DNA from: Rubripirellula tenax
Lineage (GTDB): Bacteria > Planctomycetota > Planctomycetia > Pirellulales > Pirellulaceae
Direction of reading: 5' to 3'
Assembly: GCF_007860125.1 (NCBI RefSeq)
Contig: NZ_SJPW01000003.1
Location: forward strand, 954,764 to 1,018,763
Length of the DNA stretch: 64,000 bases
In this document: in pieces, positions 61,697 through 64,000 of the stretch
Layout: every line of letters starts with the position of its first letter
Numbering within the stretch: position 1 is the first letter of the stretch
Notes under the pieces: model-generated
The model's database searches: none
Told to the model about the DNA's origin: nothing
Seen by the model: the letters and a program-made list of their open reading frames with translations, nothing else
Position numbers and translations under genes: made by a program

Positions 61697-63703
61697 GTGC
61701 GTCTATTATTGTTGCTGGCTTGCCTGGTTGCTTCGCCCTGGGCGGTGGCCGAAGTGTACAAGTCGCTGCCGCCGACCGGCATTGAAATCGATGCAGCCGT
61801 TGCCCAGAAACTGAAGACGCGAGTCGCGGACTTGGATCTTGAAATCGCTTCGCAAAAAAGCGATGCGACGGATGCCAGCGATTGGACGCCCGACGTTGAA
61901 GTGCTGGTGCGGGCGGTGCGATTGGCGCTGCAGCAAAACTTGTTCTTCAAAGAATCAGAGGTCAAGGATGCGTCGCGTTTGTTGGACGAAGCCGAGCGGC
62001 GACTGAAGGCAGCGAAGTCGGGCGACCGCGGTTTGAAGTTGCTGGGTTGGAACGGAAAGGCATCGAAAGAACCGACGTTGTTGGTCGGTGGTTTTACGTC
62101 CGACATCGATGATTCGGTCCAGCCTTACGGATTGGTTGTTCCAGCAACGTTTTCGGAAAATTTTTCAGGCGGTCGAGGTCCGCATCGGTTGGACGTTTGG
62201 CTTCACGGCCGCGGTGACACGAAGACGGAGATTCCGTTTTTGAAAGAACGCATGACGAAGGTGGGCGAGTACGCGCCCGCTGGGACGTTTGTTTTGCATC
62301 CGTTCGGTCGACACTGTGTGGCGTTCAAGTTCGCGGGTGAAACGGATGTTTACGAAGCGATCGACCATGTCGCCGAATTGGTATCCGTCGATCGTGACCG
62401 CGTGGCGATGCGAGGATTTTCGATGGGCGGCGCCGGCGTGTGGCACATGGCCGTTCACGATCCGACACGGTGGTTCGCGGCCAACCCGGGTGCCGGATTC
62501 GTCGACACGATCGTCTATCAAGGTTGGACCGAAAAATCGCCGGTCGAGTGGACACCGACGCGAACGAAGCTGTTGAATTGGTACGACGTACTGCCTTGGG
62601 TCACGAATCTTCGCAATACATCACTGGTCGCGTACAGCGGCGAAGTCGACAAGCAGCGTGAAGCTGCCGAGCGGGTTACTGCCGCGGCCAAGGCGGCAGG
62701 CATCGAATACGAACACATCATTGGCAAAGATATGGGCCACAAAATTGATCCACCGTCGGCCAAGAAAATTGATGGATTGCTGCAGCGGTTGGCGAAATCC
62801 GATCCGCCGTCCCCGCGAAGAAAAATCGATTTTGTGACCTACCACTTACGCTATCACCAGGCCGATTGGTTGTCGGTCGAGGGGTTGGCCGAACAGTTCT
62901 CGCCGGGACGCGTCGGTGCGGAATTGGTCGACGATCACTCCGTCAAGATCACCACCGACGGCGTCACTCGTTTGCGATTGAACTTTGCCAAATCGGGTTG
63001 GCCGGGTGATGCGGTTCCGGTTCGCGTTGACATTGATGGTCAGTCGGTGGAGGCCGTCGATGGCGGAAAAGCGAAGGGGTTACAGTGCGAACTCTATCGC
63101 GATGGCGATTGGAAATTGGAACGCGATTTCGCGAAGACGCTTCGCAAACGACCGGGCGTGCAAGGACCGATCGACGACGCGTTTTGCGGTCGGTTCGTGT
63201 TCGTGTCGCCCAGTCGTCCGGCCGTGCACGGAAATGTCCAACGATGGATTGATCGCGAGATGGCCTACGCATCGCAGCGATGGCAAACGTTGATGCGTGG
63301 CGAAGCGAGGTTTGTGAAAGACACCGACGTGACCGAAGAAATGATCGCCAGCTGTCACTTGGTTTGCTTTGGCGACTTCACCAGCAACCGATACTTGGCC
63401 GGGATCGCTGGTGGTTTGCCAATCCAGTGGAATAAGGAAACGATCGCCGTCGGCGGCAAGAGTTTTGATCCGGTGAATCATGCGGTGGCGATGTGCTTTC
63501 CGAATCCGAAAAATCCCCATCGTTACGTGGTCGTCAACAGCGGCATGACGTTCCGTGAGTTTTCGAACACCAGCAACTCACGCCAAATTGCGATGTTGCC
63601 GGACTGGGCTGTCATCGACGTCACTGCCGAAGACGACACGATTTTTGCCGGTCACATTGCGGCCGACGGATTCTTCGATGAACAATGGAAGCTCAAAGAA
63701 TGA
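61697..63703 (+). CDS. Secreted prolyl-oligopeptidase-like/serine hydrolase
   Basis: The GTG at 61697 has an AGGAG site 9 bases upstream and begins a leader (LLLLLACLVASPWAVAEV). The 668-residue product has a hydrolase core: LDVWLHGRGDTKTE, then VAMRGFSMGGAGVW with the nucleophile Ser242, the later NPGAGFVDT segment and a putative histidine in GKDMGHKIDPPS. A C-terminal beta-rich portion of about 250 residues follows and may bind a ligand. The substrate is unknown. Its stop overlaps the next start (ATGA at 63700-63703). Confidence 0.78.
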   Translation: MRLLLLLACLVASPWAVAEVYKSLPPTGIEIDAAVAQKLKTRVADLDLEIASQKSDATDASDWTPDVEVLVRAVRLALQQNLFFKESEVKDASRLLDEAERRLKAAKSGDRGLKLLGWNGKASKEPTLLVGGFTSDIDDSVQPYGLVVPATFSENFSGGRGPHRLDVWLHGRGDTKTEIPFLKERMTKVGEYAPAGTFVLHPFGRHCVAFKFAGETDVYEAIDHVAELVSVDRDRVAMRGFSMGGAGVWHMAVHDPTRWFAANPGAGFVDTIVYQGWTEKSPVEWTPTRTKLLNWYDVLPWVTNLRNTSLVAYSGEVDKQREAAERVTAAAKAAGIEYEHIIGKDMGHKIDPPSAKKIDGLLQRLAKSDPPSPRRKIDFVTYHLRYHQADWLSVEGLAEQFSPGRVGAELVDDHSVKITTDGVTRLRLNFAKSGWPGDAVPVRVDIDGQSVEAVDGGKAKGLQCELYRDGDWKLERDFAKTLRKRPGVQGPIDDAFCGRFVFVSPSRPAVHGNVQRWIDREMAYASQRWQTLMRGEARFVKDTDVTEEMIASCHLVCFGDFTSNRYLAGIAGGLPIQWNKETIAVGGKSFDPVNHAVAMCFPNPKNPHRYVVVNSGMTFREFSNTSNSRQIAMLPDWAVIDVTAEDDTIFAGHIAADGFFDEQWKLKE

Positions 63704-64000
63704 AAGACCGTACTCAGATGACTCGCTTGCCAACGGTCGACGACTGCGAAGGATGCGGCGTGTGCTGCATGCACATGGGATACCCGCCCTACCTGCGAGG
63801 CGAAGATGGTGGCCGCGTCGAAGTCTATTGGACTCGCATGCCACCCGAACTGAAACGCGAGTGGTTGGAGTACGTCGAGAACTACCAGGTTGCCGAGGGC
63901 GAATTGGATGGTCCGTGCGTTTGGTTCGACTTAGAAAGCCGACGCTGCAAGCACCACGACGCGCGGCCGAGCGTGTGCCGCGATTTTGAAGTCGGCAGCA
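63700..64000 (+). CDS. YkgJ family cysteine-cluster protein (3' end outside window)
   Basis: The ATG at 63700 overlaps the preceding stop. About 100 codons remain in the window. The sequence DDCEGCGVCCMHMGYPPY has the CxxCxxCC cluster, and a second cluster lies in RRCKHHDARPSVCRDF. This matches the zinc/iron-chelating YkgJ domain (PF03692). The protein is probably cytoplasmic and coupled to the hydrolase gene. Its C-terminus is cut by the window edge. Confidence 0.88.
   Translation, partial: MKDRTQMTRLPTVDDCEGCGVCCMHMGYPPYLRGEDGGRVEVYWTRMPPELKREWLEYVENYQVAEGELDGPCVWFDLESRRCKHHDARPSVCRDFEVGS

Noticed and set aside
1-64000. CRISPR arrays, tRNA or rRNA genes, prophage
   Set aside because: No evenly spaced direct repeats, tRNA cloverleafs or phage structural genes were seen on inspection; intergenic spacers are mostly short. 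A covariance search would be decisive.

Overview
The window looks like a piece of a planctomycete chromosome, most likely a Rhodopirellula/Pirellulaceae-type organism. The diagnostic content is a DUF1800 and DUF1501 gene pair, a DUF1559 prepilin-like protein, a sulfatase, two very large PVC-type cytochrome/dehydrogenase proteins, a TIGR03032 protein, a giant secreted protein with an N-terminal LERRDLLAA motif and C-terminal dockerin repeats, and a PEP-CTERM protein. The taxon is inferred from these families. No rRNA or tRNA gene, CRISPR array or phage was seen.

Layout. 1-4.8 kb: the tail of an unknown gene, obg and coaX with overlapping ends, a membrane protein with a degenerate J-domain-like start, and a small-molecule kinase-like protein. 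5-8.7 kb: DUF1800 then DUF1501. 8.7-20.2 kb: mixed housekeeping and secreted genes (a beta-propeller/CBM9-like protein coupled to crcB, an acetolactate synthase large subunit, an esterase, ribBA, a TlpA-like thioredoxin, a CYTH protein, a twin-cysteine-motif secreted protein and a TIGR03032 protein). 20.2-30.3 kb: one reverse-strand gene for a mosaic extracellular protein of about 3,370 residues. 30.8-34.4 kb: a 58-residue lipoprotein, DUF1559 and a sulfatase. 34.4-41.2 kb: a complete four-gene Wadjet (JetABCD, also called MksBEFG or EptABCD) operon with every junction overlapping. 41.2-51.1 kb: repeat-rich spacers, two PVC cytochrome giants facing each other and a sugar isomerase-like protein. 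51.2-64 kb: a protein of about 1,185 residues that I think is a PPi-type PEP carboxykinase, a MITE-like inverted repeat, nagB-nagA, an acetylxylan-esterase-like hydrolase, a PEP-CTERM protein, an iron-sulfur photolyase, a secreted hydrolase and the start of a YkgJ-type cysteine-cluster protein.

How it fits together. Much of the window serves an extracytoplasmic polysaccharide-degrading life style: sulfatase, esterases, an amino-sugar catabolic pair, cytochrome-linked dehydrogenases, dockerin and CBM-like modules. The clear defence island is the Wadjet operon, a known anti-plasmid SMC system. I found no convincing wholly undescribed multi-gene system. The best less-described items are the PPi-PEPCK candidate, the giant mosaic protein and its repeat-bearing upstream region, the short interspersed palindromic repeats (two relatives in opposite orientation), the MITE-like element, and the tiny lipoprotein next to DUF1559.
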